A DNA stretch of 64,000 nt from JAFDZW01 sp964404255 (GCA_964404255.1 CAYOJJ010000012.1:1-64000), one strand, 5' to 3'; numbered from the stretch's first letter, positions 53,896 through 62,647 are shown. Notes: generated by a model not told the origin, from the letters alone. Translations and numbers: made by a program.

Positions 53896-54132
53896 ATGAA
53901 AGAAGGCATTCATCCGCACTATCATCCGGTAACTGTTCACTGTGCTGGTTGCGGCAATGAGTTTGTTACTCGTTCTTCGACAACGGAGAATACGCTCAGA
54001 GTTGAAATTTGTGCTAATTGCCACCCGTTCTTTACGGGTAAACAAAAATTCGTCGATACGGCCGGTCGCGTAGAACGCTTCCAGAAAAAATTTGCGAAGG
54101 CCCTCGCCGAGAAGAAAAAAGCTGCCGCCTAA
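53896..54132 (+). CDS. rpmE: 50S ribosomal protein L31, zinc-binding type
   Basis: This 78-residue protein begins MKEGIHPHYHPVTVHCAGC. It has two CxxC pairs (CAGC, CANC), the HPFFTGKQKFVDTAGRVERF segment and a basic Lys/Ala tail. An AAAGGA Shine-Dalgarno sequence lies about 7 bases before the ATG. The cysteine-containing form implies zinc-replete growth; no cysteine-free paralogue is seen. A terminator follows. Confidence 0.95.
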   Translation: MKEGIHPHYHPVTVHCAGCGNEFVTRSSTTENTLRVEICANCHPFFTGKQKFVDTAGRVERFQKKFAKALAEKKKAAA

Positions 54133-54164
54133 TTACAGCGGAAGTTCTTTATTTTTAGTATATT

Positions 54165-54202
54165 AGAAGTCCTGACTTTCGGGTCAGGGCTTCTTTCGTT
54201 TT
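54165..54202 (+). terminator. Intrinsic terminator after rpmE
   Basis: AGAAGTCCTGAC pairs with GTCAGGGCTTCT (12 bp with one G-T wobble, 6-base loop) at 54165-54194, followed by TTCGTTTT. It separates rpmE from the GlmU gene, which starts at 54217. Confidence 0.8.
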
Positions 54203-54216
54203 ATCTATTAACCGCT

Positions 54217-55488
54217 ATGCCATCAGTAGAAGCTCTCTCACAAGTAGTATTATTTGAAGACGCCTCCAGCCAAGGGCTCCATTTTAAACCCCTAACCTAC
54301 ACCAGACCGGTAGCCGAACTTCGAGTCGGTATGTTTACCGCTATCGAACGGCTGCAGGAGATCATCGGGCCTGAGATTCCGGTAGTTATCCACTGTTCAA
54401 AGACACTGGCGGAAGTGGTTGCCCATCGATTTCCTTCCCTTAAAGTAAATGCTCTTGAAAAGACTCCTTCTACCTTATTTCTAAACTCCCGCCTGCTTTT
54501 TACCGATCATTTGCATGATACGTTTCGCTCGGAAACGGATATGATCTATAAAGTCGAAGGTCAGGATGAAGAAGTACTGGCGGCTTTGGTGACGGAATTC
54601 TCTACGGGTCTTGAAAAGAAGATCAAAGCCGGTACGCCGCTCGCTGCTAAAGATTTTTCGGGTGAATCCAAAGAATTGCCCAAAGCAAAATTATTCACCT
54701 CTCTTTGGAATATGGTCAATTCCAATGGCGTTGTGATCCAAAACGATATTCGACGGATCGTAGCTAAAAATAATCGTAAACTGCATAAACAGCCGCGTGT
54801 ATTTCCGAAGGTCGGCCTTCGGGAAGAAAAACAGATCCACTTTGAAGAAGGCTGTTATGTTGCCCCGCGTGCTGCACTCGATGCAACCGAAGGACATATC
54901 TTTATTGAAAAAGGCGTAACGATCGAATCGGGTGCTGTTATTATGGGCCCGGCTGTAATCAGAACCGGTACAACAATTAGAGCAAATGCCCGGGTGCATG
55001 AAGGCACGACGATCGGACCTACTTGTAAGATCGGCGGCGAAGTCGAGACCTCTATCTTTCAGGGATTTGCCAATAAGCAGCATGATGGCTTTGTGGGCCA
55101 TAGCTTTATCGGTGAATGGTGCAACCTTGGCGCTGGCACAACAACGAGCGATCTACGCAATGACTATTCGAATGTAAAGGTTACGATCGAGGATGAGCTG
55201 ATCGAATCCAAAGCATTATTCGTCGGCTCCTATATCGGCGATCATTCAAAAACTGCTATTGGTACCCTGCTCAATACCGGTACGGTGATTGGGGTTTCCT
55301 GTAATGTATTTGGCTATGGCTTCCAGCCAAAATGGATTCCGAACTTCAGTTGGGGCGGCGCACAAGGTATTGAAAAATATCAGACCGATAAAGCGATTGA
55401 GGTTGCCAAGAAGGTTATGGGGCGCCGTAATATTACTTTAAGCGATGCCGAAGAAACGTTATTGAAGCACCTGGCAAAAGGCAAATAA
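54217..55488 (+). CDS. Alternative GlmU: UDP-GlcNAc diphosphorylase/GlcN-1-P acetyltransferase family
   Basis: This 423-residue protein matches the Bacteroidota-type GlmU family (TIGR03991), which makes UDP-GlcNAc for cell wall and LPS. The N-terminal region (FKPLTYTRPVAELRVGMFT) is a reduced nucleotidyltransferase half. The C-terminal region from about residue 210 is a left-handed beta-helix of hexapeptide repeats (IFIEKGVTIESGAVIMGPAVI-type, then LGAGTTTSDLRNDY). It lies between two terminators as a single-gene unit. Confidence 0.88.
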   Translation: MPSVEALSQVVLFEDASSQGLHFKPLTYTRPVAELRVGMFTAIERLQEIIGPEIPVVIHCSKTLAEVVAHRFPSLKVNALEKTPSTLFLNSRLLFTDHLHDTFRSETDMIYKVEGQDEEVLAALVTEFSTGLEKKIKAGTPLAAKDFSGESKELPKAKLFTSLWNMVNSNGVVIQNDIRRIVAKNNRKLHKQPRVFPKVGLREEKQIHFEEGCYVAPRAALDATEGHIFIEKGVTIESGAVIMGPAVIRTGTTIRANARVHEGTTIGPTCKIGGEVETSIFQGFANKQHDGFVGHSFIGEWCNLGAGTTTSDLRNDYSNVKVTIEDELIESKALFVGSYIGDHSKTAIGTLLNTGTVIGVSCNVFGYGFQPKWIPNFSWGGAQGIEKYQTDKAIEVAKKVMGRRNITLSDAEETLLKHLAKGK

Positions 55489-55510
55489 TAATTGTATCAT
55501 TTTCAAATAA

Positions 55511-55537
55511 AAAAGCCGGCTTTTTGCCGGCTTTTTT
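55511..55537. terminator. Bidirectional terminator between GlmU gene and dapA
   Basis: AAGCCGGC pairs with GCCGGCTT around a TTTTT loop (55513-55533), flanked by A on the left and T on the right. It serves both the plus-strand GlmU gene and the minus-strand dapA gene. Confidence 0.9.
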
Positions 55538-55544
55538 ATTATCC

Positions 55545-56453
55545 TCAGTTACCTTCAAATTCTTCCAGAACGATCGTATCGAGCTGCATCAGTACCTCAC
55601 GTACTTTCTTACGATTGGCTTCGCGGAGCGGAGTCAGTGGTAAGCGATAGACTTCCTCGATAATACCCATCATTGCCAGTGCGGCTTTTACCGGCTGAGG
55701 GTTCGTCTCAATGAACATTACCTTCATCAGATCGAACAATTCGTAGTGGATGGCTTTTGCCTCGGCAAACTGTGCATCGAGCGCGAAGCGAACCATGCGC
55801 GAGAACTCATTGGGGACTACATTCGAAGTTACACTGATAACTCCTTTAGCGCCGGCTGAAATAAGCGGCACGGTAAGGTTATCTTCTCCCGATAATAAGC
55901 GAAAGCCCATCGGCGCATGATGAATGATCTCCATACATTGCTCCATGTTAGCGCTCGCTTCTTTAATAGCGACTACATTCTCGATCTCGGCACAACGGAG
56001 CGTTGTTTCGGCATTCATGTTCAGACCGGTTCTTCCGGGTACATTGTACATGATAACCGGAAGGCCGACATCGGCAACCGCACTGAAATGAGCAAAGAGG
56101 CCATCCGGAGTCGGCTTATTATAATATGGCGTAACGATAAGTGCTGCATCGGCACCAAGATCGTAGGCTTCTTTAGTATAAGCGATAGAAGCATTTGTAT
56201 CGTTCGAACCAGTACCGGCCACGATCACAGCCTTTCCAGCGGCATACTCGATCACTTTGGAAAGGAAGCGCCGGCGCTCCTCGGCATTAAGCGTCGGGTT
56301 TTCACCGGTCGAGCCAAGCGGTACCAACATCTCTACCCCTCCTGCAATCTGATAATCGATCAATTCTCTTGTTGCTTCATAATCGATCTCACCGGATGCG
56401 GTGAATGGAGTTACTATTGCCGTGCCAGTGCCACGGATCATTTTCGTTGACAT
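55545..56453 (-). CDS. dapA: 4-hydroxy-tetrahydrodipicolinate synthase
   Basis: DapA condenses pyruvate with aspartate semialdehyde in lysine/DAP synthesis. The 302-residue TIM barrel shows GTGTAIVTPF, GSTGENPTL, the catalytic tyrosine in VTPYYNKPTPDG, NVPGRTG, and the Schiff-base lysine in VAIKEAS. It is the second gene of a dapB-dapA pair, two bases after dapB, so the two consecutive steps of the pathway are made together. Confidence 0.96.
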   Translation of the reverse strand: MSTKMIRGTGTAIVTPFTASGEIDYEATRELIDYQIAGGVEMLVPLGSTGENPTLNAEERRRFLSKVIEYAAGKAVIVAGTGSNDTNASIAYTKEAYDLGADAALIVTPYYNKPTPDGLFAHFSAVADVGLPVIMYNVPGRTGLNMNAETTLRCAEIENVVAIKEASANMEQCMEIIHHAPMGFRLLSGEDNLTVPLISAGAKGVISVTSNVVPNEFSRMVRFALDAQFAEAKAIHYELFDLMKVMFIETNPQPVKAALAMMGIIEEVYRLPLTPLREANRKKVREVLMQLDTIVLEEFEGN

Positions 56454-56455
56454 AA

Positions 56456-57193
56456 TTATGCTCCTACCATTTCAGTTAAGTGCTCTTCGAATTGATACAT
56501 TCCTTTTTTACCGACGATCCACTCAGCGGCTCGTACCGCCCCGAGCGCAAAGCCCCGACGGGATTTTGCCGTGTGCGTCAGTTCGATTGAATCCACCGTG
56601 CTTTCATAGCCGACGGTATGGGTACCGGTAATAGAACCCGCCCGAATAGAACTGATAAGAATAGCGTCTTTTGCCGGCGGTTCACCTTGCTTTAATTGGG
56701 AAACGACTTTCGTTTTCGATTTAAAGCCGGAGAGTACTGCCTCGGAAATTCTTAGCGCGGTGCCGCTTGGGAAATCTTTTTTAGTATTGTGATGGGCCTC
56801 GCTGATATAGACATCATAGCCTGCAGGGTCGAGTAAACGGGAAGCATTGGCAACGATCTTCAAAAAGAGATTCACACCAATAGAAAAATTGGAGGCATAG
56901 ACGCAACCGATCTTCGCTTCATCGACCATCTTTTTGATCTTGCCGAGTTCATGATCCCACCCTGTCGTACCGATCACGATAGGTATTTCAGCTTTAGAAG
57001 CAACGCGGACATTCGTTACAACGGCATCGGGCTGGGTAAAATCGATAATAGCATCGGGGTGAAGCGCTTTTAAGGCTTCCGGCGAAAGCGGCCTACCGAC
57101 ATCGAACATACCCACGATCTTGTGATCACGGCTAAGCGCAACGGCCTCTACTTCATGCCCCATTTTGCCGTATCCGGCGAGTACAATATTCAT
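56456..57193 (-). CDS. dapB: 4-hydroxy-tetrahydrodipicolinate reductase
   Basis: DapB reduces the DapA product with NAD(P)H. The 245-residue protein has a short N-terminus MNIVLAGYGKMGHEVE, the FTQPDAV and GTTGWDHE segments, and the catalytic EAHHNTKKDFPSGTAL. It is a little shorter than the E. coli enzyme. A TATTTTTG -7 box ends five bases before the ATG, suggesting a leaderless start, though the DUF4159 gene lies 17 bases upstream on the same strand and could also feed it. Confidence 0.95.
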   Translation of the reverse strand: MNIVLAGYGKMGHEVEAVALSRDHKIVGMFDVGRPLSPEALKALHPDAIIDFTQPDAVVTNVRVASKAEIPIVIGTTGWDHELGKIKKMVDEAKIGCVYASNFSIGVNLFLKIVANASRLLDPAGYDVYISEAHHNTKKDFPSGTALRISEAVLSGFKSKTKVVSQLKQGEPPAKDAILISSIRAGSITGTHTVGYESTVDSIELTHTAKSRRGFALGAVRAAEWIVGKKGMYQFEEHLTEMVGA

Positions 57194-57198
57194 TGGTG

Positions 57199-57206
57199 CA
57201 AAAATA
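57199..57206 (-). promoter_or_regulatory. Candidate -7 box (TATTTTTG) for dapB-dapA
   Basis: TATTTTTG on the minus strand matches TAnnTTTG and lies directly before the dapB ATG (57193), in the 17-base gap to the DUF4159 stop. Confidence 0.45.
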
Positions 57207-57210
57207 CGAC

Positions 57211-57894
57211 TTAATGCGTCAATGCATAGACAACGATATTCGTCCCGAATTTCAGTGCTTCTTCACGCTTATCGGGAGGGTCGTTATGCACATCAGGATC
57301 GTCCCAGCCATCGCTCGGGTTCGATTCATACGTATAATAGACGCAGAGCCTGCCATTACTGAAAATGCCAAAGCCCTGTGGTGGTTTATTGTCGTGCTCA
57401 TGGATCTTCGGGACGCCATTCGGAAAATCAAAATGGCAATGGTAGATCTCATGCGAGAACGGCAACTCTTTGAATTCTTCTTTGGGAAATACTTTAGGCA
57501 TTTCCCTTCTTAGAGCTTTATCGAGACCATAATCATCGTCAATATAAAGAAACCCACCCGCATCAAGGTACGCTCGTAGGCGTTTTGCTTCGGCCTCCGT
57601 GAATTCCACATTACCATGCCCGGTCATGAACAGGAAGGGGTAATTAAAAATATCGTCGCTGGCGAGATCGACCCAAACATATTCCGGAGAGGTTTGGATA
57701 TTGGTATGAGCAGCAACATATTTCAGCAAATTTGGCTCTTCGGTCTGGCCATTGTACCAATCGCTGCCACCGGCATATTTTAATCGGGCGATCTTAAATA
57801 CCGATGCGGATCTATTGACCGAACGCTTCTGGGCGAACATGGGAATGCTCATCACCAGCAGCATCAAGACCAAAACAGCTCTTCGGACAATCAT
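57211..57894 (-). CDS. DUF4159 domain-containing secreted protein
   Basis: This 227-residue exported protein has the signal peptide MIVRRAVLVLMLLVMSIPMFAQ. The mature part, FKIARLKYAGGSDWYNGQTEEPN, PFLFMTGHGNVEFTEAEA and YLDAGGFLYIDDDYG, follows the DUF4159 family, which resembles glutamine-amidotransferase-like folds and has no settled function. Members are common next to envelope genes in Bacteroidota and Planctomycetes. It precedes dapB on the same strand; a functional link to DAP synthesis is not shown. Confidence 0.82.
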   Translation of the reverse strand: MIVRRAVLVLMLLVMSIPMFAQKRSVNRSASVFKIARLKYAGGSDWYNGQTEEPNLLKYVAAHTNIQTSPEYVWVDLASDDIFNYPFLFMTGHGNVEFTEAEAKRLRAYLDAGGFLYIDDDYGLDKALRREMPKVFPKEEFKELPFSHEIYHCHFDFPNGVPKIHEHDNKPPQGFGIFSNGRLCVYYTYESNPSDGWDDPDVHNDPPDKREEALKFGTNIVVYALTH

Positions 57895-57937
57895 ATAGTA
57901 GGTATGTGACGAAGAAAGGAGCGTTCGGTTTCAAGAC

Positions 57938-57968
57938 ATAAAAAAGGCAGACACCTTAGGTCTGCCTT
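57938..57968 (-). terminator. Terminator after sdhB
   Basis: Minus-strand AAGGCAGAC/GTCTGCCTT (9 bp, 7-base loop, 57944-57968) followed by six T lies 29 bases past the sdhB stop and ends that single-gene transcript before the DUF4159 gene. Confidence 0.88.
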
Positions 57969-57997
57969 TTGTTGATGTGCTACAATACAACAACTCA

Positions 57998-58714
57998 TCA
58001 GAGCTCGTCGGCAACCAGCCGTTTTTTCAACTGGGAAATGTGCCAGGTGATATTAATCTCTTTGGGGCAAGCCTCTACGCAATTAAAGATCGTATGGCAG
58101 CGCCAGATACCATCGGCCGAATCCACAGCGGCGAGATGCTCTTCGGGATTGGTATCGCGGGTATCGAAAGCGAAACGGAAGCTCTTTAAGATCGCAGCCG
58201 GGCCGAGGTAGTTTTCATTCGACCAGAGCGAAGGGCAGCTCGTGGTGCAACAGGAGCACATGATGCACTTCGTCGATTCCATGAGCAGTTCGGCATCGTC
58301 ATAGGACTGTAAACGTTCATGTTCCGGCGGGGCATCTTTGGCAATCAGATACGGCTTTACCAACTCGTACTTTGCATAAAAATCTTTCATATCGACCACT
58401 AAATCCTTCACGACCGGGAGGTACGGAAGCGGTTCGATAACGATCGGTTTACCAGAGTCAACGTTCTTAATATCCTGCAGTAGCAGCGAGCAAGCAAGGG
58501 TATTTTTCCCATTGATACGCATTCCATCCGAGCCACACATACCATGGGCGCAGGAACGACGAAAGGTCAAGGTACCATCCATCTTCCATTTGATATCATG
58601 CAGAACGTCTAAGACGCGATACGTCCCTTCGAGGCCATCGAGTGTATACTCTTTGTAATAGGGCTCTTTGTCAACCTCGGGGTTATAGCGCTGAATGCGA
58701 AATGTAACTTTCAT
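57998..58714 (-). CDS. sdhB: Succinate dehydrogenase/fumarate reductase iron-sulfur subunit
   Basis: SdhB carries the [2Fe-2S], [4Fe-4S] and [3Fe-4S] clusters between the flavin subunit and quinone. Cluster motifs are RRSCAHGMCGSDGM...LAC, CIMCSCCTTSC and CHTIFNCVEACPKEIN. The ATG at 58714 (MKVTFRIQRYNPE) gives the normal 238 residues; the longer frame to 59014 would overlap the divergent tlpA-like gene. A TATATTTG box lies 33 bases upstream. No sdhA or sdhC is adjacent, which is unusual. Confidence 0.94.
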   Translation of the reverse strand: MKVTFRIQRYNPEVDKEPYYKEYTLDGLEGTYRVLDVLHDIKWKMDGTLTFRRSCAHGMCGSDGMRINGKNTLACSLLLQDIKNVDSGKPIVIEPLPYLPVVKDLVVDMKDFYAKYELVKPYLIAKDAPPEHERLQSYDDAELLMESTKCIMCSCCTTSCPSLWSNENYLGPAAILKSFRFAFDTRDTNPEEHLAAVDSADGIWRCHTIFNCVEACPKEINITWHISQLKKRLVADEL

Positions 58715-58747
58715 TCGTATCTCTGATAAATCTCTTGCAAAATTACG

Positions 58748-58755
58748 CAAATATA
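58748..58755 (-). promoter_or_regulatory. Candidate -7 box (TATATTTG) for sdhB
   Basis: TATATTTG on the minus strand lies 33 bases before the sdhB ATG. Together with the terminator downstream it defines a one-gene transcription unit. Confidence 0.5.
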
Positions 58756-58855
58756 AACACCTTTCCACCAAGATTCGCTTCCGGAAGTCCTGCAGAGATA
58801 GTATTAAACGCGGCAACAGATGAAACCAGAGCACTCTCAAAGTGTTTTTCTCTAT

Positions 58856-59446
58856 ATGACCAAATATATTATCTTCCTCCTGTTGGGGCTCGCTATCTTC
58901 GGCGGATGCTCTTCCAATACTTCCCCTTCTACCAATACCCAGATCGATCCCCAATATTCGAAAAATGTTTCTACGCTCTATGGACATGGAAAAGAGATCG
59001 TCGAAGATGCCCACGGCAATAAATTCATGTCCGATATTACCTGGAAGGATTCAACCGGCGCCACCCATTCCCTGCTTGAACTTAAAGGCTCCGTTATCCT
59101 CCTAAACTTTTGGACGACGTGGTGTACCTACTGCAATGAAGAATCCGCAGCTCTTTCCGAGATCTCCGATTCCTTGAAAGATCAGGGAGTGCGGGTCATT
59201 GGTGTTTCGATCGATGTTGGAGACAATATTTTTTCCCGCGTTCAGCACTATGTCAATAGTAGGAATATCCGATACCAGATCGTTATCGATCCCGTCGGCT
59301 ATACGTATTTGAACTATGGCTGTAGCGCTACCTTTCCCTGGTCTTTTATTATCGATAGCGATGGCTACATACGCTACATTTACGAAGGTTTCGATGTAAG
59401 CGCTACCAAGCGGGATTACTACGAAAAGATACAATCGCTGCTGTAG
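58856..59446 (+). CDS. TlpA-like thioredoxin-fold lipoprotein
   Basis: The start at 58856 gives 196 residues with a lipoprotein signal (MTKYIIFLLLGLAIFGGC, Cys18 lipidated). The AhpC/TSA-thioredoxin fold has the redox motif WCTYC in LLNFWTTWCTYCNEE, then GVSIDVGDN and the cis-proline segment ATFPWSFIIDSDG. Such periplasmic thiol reductants often act in cytochrome c maturation as CcmG/ResA; this one lies far from the ccm genes, so the role is open. Confidence 0.88.
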   Translation: MTKYIIFLLLGLAIFGGCSSNTSPSTNTQIDPQYSKNVSTLYGHGKEIVEDAHGNKFMSDITWKDSTGATHSLLELKGSVILLNFWTTWCTYCNEESAALSEISDSLKDQGVRVIGVSIDVGDNIFSRVQHYVNSRNIRYQIVIDPVGYTYLNYGCSATFPWSFIIDSDGYIRYIYEGFDVSATKRDYYEKIQSLL

Positions 59447-59564
59447 TGGGGATCAGGGTTGAGGGCTCGGGGTTCAAATAGATGCATAAGACTATCTGCT
59501 AAGACATAAGGGATTCCTGATTACACTTAAATTTATTGAGGCTCTCTGTAATTGGTTTAAAATA

Positions 59565-59594
59565 ATAAAGCCACCTGATCGCAGGTGGCTTTAT
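59565..59594 (-). terminator. Terminator after korA
   Basis: A perfect 13-bp stem ATAAAGCCACCTG/CAGGTGGCTTTAT closes a 4-base loop and is flanked by T/A-rich runs. It lies 21 bases past the korA stop, and the stem could also stop the plus-strand tlpA-like gene. Confidence 0.85.
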
Positions 59595-59615
59595 AGTAAA
59601 TACTCGTAATAAGTC

Positions 59616-61517
59616 TTAGAGCAGTTCTTCGACTTTTGGAATAATATCTTCCGGAGTAAATGGTAAACCCATGACCTTATTGATGCCGATAGCATCGATC
59701 AAGAACTTATCCCGGATAACGCGGCGAAGCTGCCCGAGATTTAATTCCGGTACCACGATCTTTTCATAGTTCTTGAGAATATCGCCAAGATCCGGCGGAA
59801 GCGGGTTCATCCAGCGCAAGTGGGCGCAGGCAACACCTTTCGAATGCAGACGCTCGGCGGCCGTCATGATAGCGCCATAAGTGCCACCCCATCCGAGTAA
59901 TAATACCTTGCCACTCTTTGGGCCATGAACTTCCGTTGCCAGAATATCTTTGGCAATACCATCGACCTTCTGCTGACGAAGTTTTACCATGAACTCATGG
60001 TTCGAAGGTTCGTAGTTAACATTGCCGGTGATATGCTGTTTCTCCAAACCACCGATACGATGCTCAAGACCTTCGATACCGGGAATAGCCCACGGACGAG
60101 CATTATCTTCGTCGCGTTCATACGGCATAAACGGAGCTTCACCCTTGCTCTTACGCATCTTATTGATGATCGGAGGAATAGTATCGGCATCCGGTACAAG
60201 CCAGGGCTCCGCACCATTTGCAATATACCCATCGGTAAGCATGATAACCGGCACCATATATTTGAGCGCAATGCGCGAAGCTTCAATAGCGGTATCAAAA
60301 CAATCTACCGGACTCTTAGCAGCGATTACAGGGACCGGGCACTCACCATTACGGCCATAAAGGGCCTGCATGAGGTCGGCCTGTTCCGTCTTTGTCGGAA
60401 GACCGGTTGAGGGTCCGCCTCGCTGAACATCGATGATTACAAGCGGAAGTTCGGTCATAACGGCAAGACCAATTGCTTCTGCCTTAAGAGCAAGACCCGG
60501 ACCGGAAGTCGTCGTAATGGAGAGACAACCGGCATACGAAGCACCGATAGCAGTACACACACCGGCGATTTCGTCTTCTGCCTGAAACGTCTTTACGCCG
60601 TAATTCTTGTACTTCGAAAGCTCGTGGAGAATATCAGAAGCCGGAGTAATAGGATAAGAACCAAGGAAAAGATCAAGACCCGATTTTACCGAAGCAGCAA
60701 CAAAACCCAGTGCAGTTGCTTCATTACCCATAATATTACGATAGAGGCCCGGCTTAAAGCTGGCAGGCTTTACTTCGTAGCGGGCATTGAATAACTCAGC
60801 CGTTTCACCGAGGTAGTACCCGGCTTTCAAAGCGCGGACGTTCGCTTCATAAACCTGCTCGTTCTTACCGAACTTTGCTTTGAGCCATTCAAGCGTCGGC
60901 TCCATCGAACGGTTATAAAGCCAATAGACGAGGCCAAGCGCCACCATGTTCTTGGAACGGCCCCCCTCTTTGGTACCCATTTTCAGATCTCTTACCGCAT
61001 CGAGTGTGATCTTTGTTAATGGGAAACGATAAACCGTATAGCCGGCAAGCGAGTCATCATGAAGTGGATTGGAAGCATACTTTGCCAAAGTTAGATTCTT
61101 CTCGTCAAATGCATCTTCATTAACGATAATGACTCCGCCTTTTTTAAGATCGGCAAGATTAACCTTCAAGGCTGCCGGATTCATGGCAACCAATACATCC
61201 GGATGGTCACCGGGTGTATGAATCTCTTTCGAAGAAAAGTGGAGCTGGAAGCCCGATACTCCATAGAGGGTACCGGCTGGGGCGCGAATTTCTGCAGGAT
61301 AATCCGGAAGTGTAGAGAGGTCGTTTCCGTGAAGAGCAGTAGTATTAGTAAACTGGGTACCGGTAAGCTGCATACCGTCACCGGAGTCACCGGCAAAGCG
61401 AATAGTTACATCTTCAAGAATGGAAATTGGTACTTTGGGGCGTTGCCCGATCGATTCTGGCGTGCTGTGTCCGTTAGTACCTGTTGCCGTTGCGGCTACT
61501 TCTGCTTCGTTCGACAT
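59616..61517 (-). CDS. korA: 2-oxoglutarate:ferredoxin oxidoreductase, fused gamma-alpha subunit
   Basis: This subunit takes part in CoA-dependent oxidation of 2-oxoglutarate to succinyl-CoA with ferredoxin. The 633-residue protein joins a gamma domain (FAGDSGDGMQLTGTQFT, about 38-230) to an alpha domain (ASVKSGLDLFLGSYPITPASDIL, TTTSGPGLALKAEAIG, QRGGPSTGLPTKTEQAD). A beta subunit with the TPP-binding site is needed but korB does not follow; a terminator does. Close relatives act on other 2-oxoacids, so the substrate is probable rather than proven. Confidence 0.9.
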   Translation of the reverse strand: MSNEAEVAATATGTNGHSTPESIGQRPKVPISILEDVTIRFAGDSGDGMQLTGTQFTNTTALHGNDLSTLPDYPAEIRAPAGTLYGVSGFQLHFSSKEIHTPGDHPDVLVAMNPAALKVNLADLKKGGVIIVNEDAFDEKNLTLAKYASNPLHDDSLAGYTVYRFPLTKITLDAVRDLKMGTKEGGRSKNMVALGLVYWLYNRSMEPTLEWLKAKFGKNEQVYEANVRALKAGYYLGETAELFNARYEVKPASFKPGLYRNIMGNEATALGFVAASVKSGLDLFLGSYPITPASDILHELSKYKNYGVKTFQAEDEIAGVCTAIGASYAGCLSITTTSGPGLALKAEAIGLAVMTELPLVIIDVQRGGPSTGLPTKTEQADLMQALYGRNGECPVPVIAAKSPVDCFDTAIEASRIALKYMVPVIMLTDGYIANGAEPWLVPDADTIPPIINKMRKSKGEAPFMPYERDEDNARPWAIPGIEGLEHRIGGLEKQHITGNVNYEPSNHEFMVKLRQQKVDGIAKDILATEVHGPKSGKVLLLGWGGTYGAIMTAAERLHSKGVACAHLRWMNPLPPDLGDILKNYEKIVVPELNLGQLRRVIRDKFLIDAIGINKVMGLPFTPEDIIPKVEELL

Positions 61518-61599
61518 ATCGTTATCCCTGATTATTCATTATCAAAATAGCACAGTCCAAACACTAATGTCGCAACAGGGGTTCGGAATTATCTAAAAC

Positions 61600-61627
61600 A
61601 AAAAAGCGGCACTATGGCCGCTTTTTG
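61600..61627 (-). terminator. Terminator after the peptide ABC transporter
   Basis: AAAAAGCGGC pairs with GCCGCTTTTT around a 6-base loop (61602-61627), with a T-run on the minus strand, 18 bases past the ATPase stop codon. Confidence 0.88.
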
Positions 61628-61645
61628 AGTACATACTTTAATGGT

Positions 61646-62647
61646 TTATGCTTCAACCAGATGTTCCGGGCGTTTTGCTTTTACTTCCTGCCAGTGGTGA
61701 CAGGCAACCCAGTGCCCCGACTCTTCTTCGATGAGCGCCGGCTCTTCGGCAATACATTTCTCCGTCGCAAAGGGACAGCGGGAAGCAAAGTTACAACCGA
61801 CAGGATAATTGGTCGGCACCGGTACAGTGCCTTCGATCGTCATAAGACGATCGGATTCTATATTGAGCTTCGGTATCGAACCCAGCAATCCTACTGTGTA
61901 AGGATGCAATGGATTGTAATAGATCTCATCGGCTGAAGAATATTCAACGATATGAGAAGCATACATAACCGCAACCTTATCGGCATGTTCGGCAATTACA
62001 CCGAGATCATGGGTAATGAGAATAACGCCCATTCCGAGCGTTTCCTGAAGCTCCGTTATTAATTCGAGAATCTGCGCCTGAACCGTTACGTCGAGAGCAG
62101 TAGTGGGTTCATCGGCAATAAGAATGGAGGGATTACAGGAAAGAGCCATAGCAATCATTACACGCTGACGCATACCGCCCGATAACTGGTGTGGGTATTC
62201 GCTATAGCGCTGCTCAGGGGCGGGGATTCCAACCTTCTTAAGCATTTCAATAGCACGAGCTTTGGCTTCCTCTTTGGTTACCTTCTGATGAAGCAGGATC
62301 GATTCTTCGATCTGATTGCCAACGGTAAAAACCGGATTGAGCGAGGTCATTGGCTCCTGGAAGATCATACCGATCTTATTACCGCGGATACTGCGCATTT
62401 CCTCTTCCGAAAGCTTTAGCAGGTCGCGGCCATCGAACATGATCTGGCCGCCAACGATACGACCCGGAGGATTCGGAATAAGGCGCATGATCGAAAGCGC
62501 GGTTACCGATTTTCCGCAGCCGGATTCCCCTACCACACCGAGCGTTTCTTTACGGTCAACGGTATAGGAAACGTTATCGACCGATTTGGCCACTCCATCA
62601 TCGGTGAAAAAAAAGGTCTGAAGATTTTTAACCTCAAGTAAAGCCAT
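61646..62647 (-). CDS. Peptide/nickel ABC transporter ATP-binding protein (DppD/OppD type)
   Basis: This 333-residue ATPase powers import of peptides or related solutes. Walker A is GESGCGKS, the ABC signature LSGGMRQRV and Walker B ILIADEPTTALD, with the switch histidine in LITHDLG. The C-terminal oligopeptide-transport domain (CNFASRCPFATEKC) carries the cysteine motif of this subfamily. It follows the DppC-type permease by 30 bases; the second ATPase (DppF) is not downstream. Confidence 0.94.
   Translation of the reverse strand: MALLEVKNLQTFFFTDDGVAKSVDNVSYTVDRKETLGVVGESGCGKSVTALSIMRLIPNPPGRIVGGQIMFDGRDLLKLSEEEMRSIRGNKIGMIFQEPMTSLNPVFTVGNQIEESILLHQKVTKEEAKARAIEMLKKVGIPAPEQRYSEYPHQLSGGMRQRVMIAMALSCNPSILIADEPTTALDVTVQAQILELITELQETLGMGVILITHDLGVIAEHADKVAVMYASHIVEYSSADEIYYNPLHPYTVGLLGSIPKLNIESDRLMTIEGTVPVPTNYPVGCNFASRCPFATEKCIAEEPALIEEESGHWVACHHWQEVKAKRPEHLVEA

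Noticed and set aside
58715..59014. 100-residue N-terminal extension of sdhB
   Set aside because: It overlaps the divergent lipoprotein gene and carries no SdhB features; the promoter box at 58748-58755 lies inside it.
59460..59520. tRNA-like T-loop (GGGGTTCAAAT) after the tlpA-like gene
   Set aside because: No acceptor, D or anticodon stems could be folded around it.
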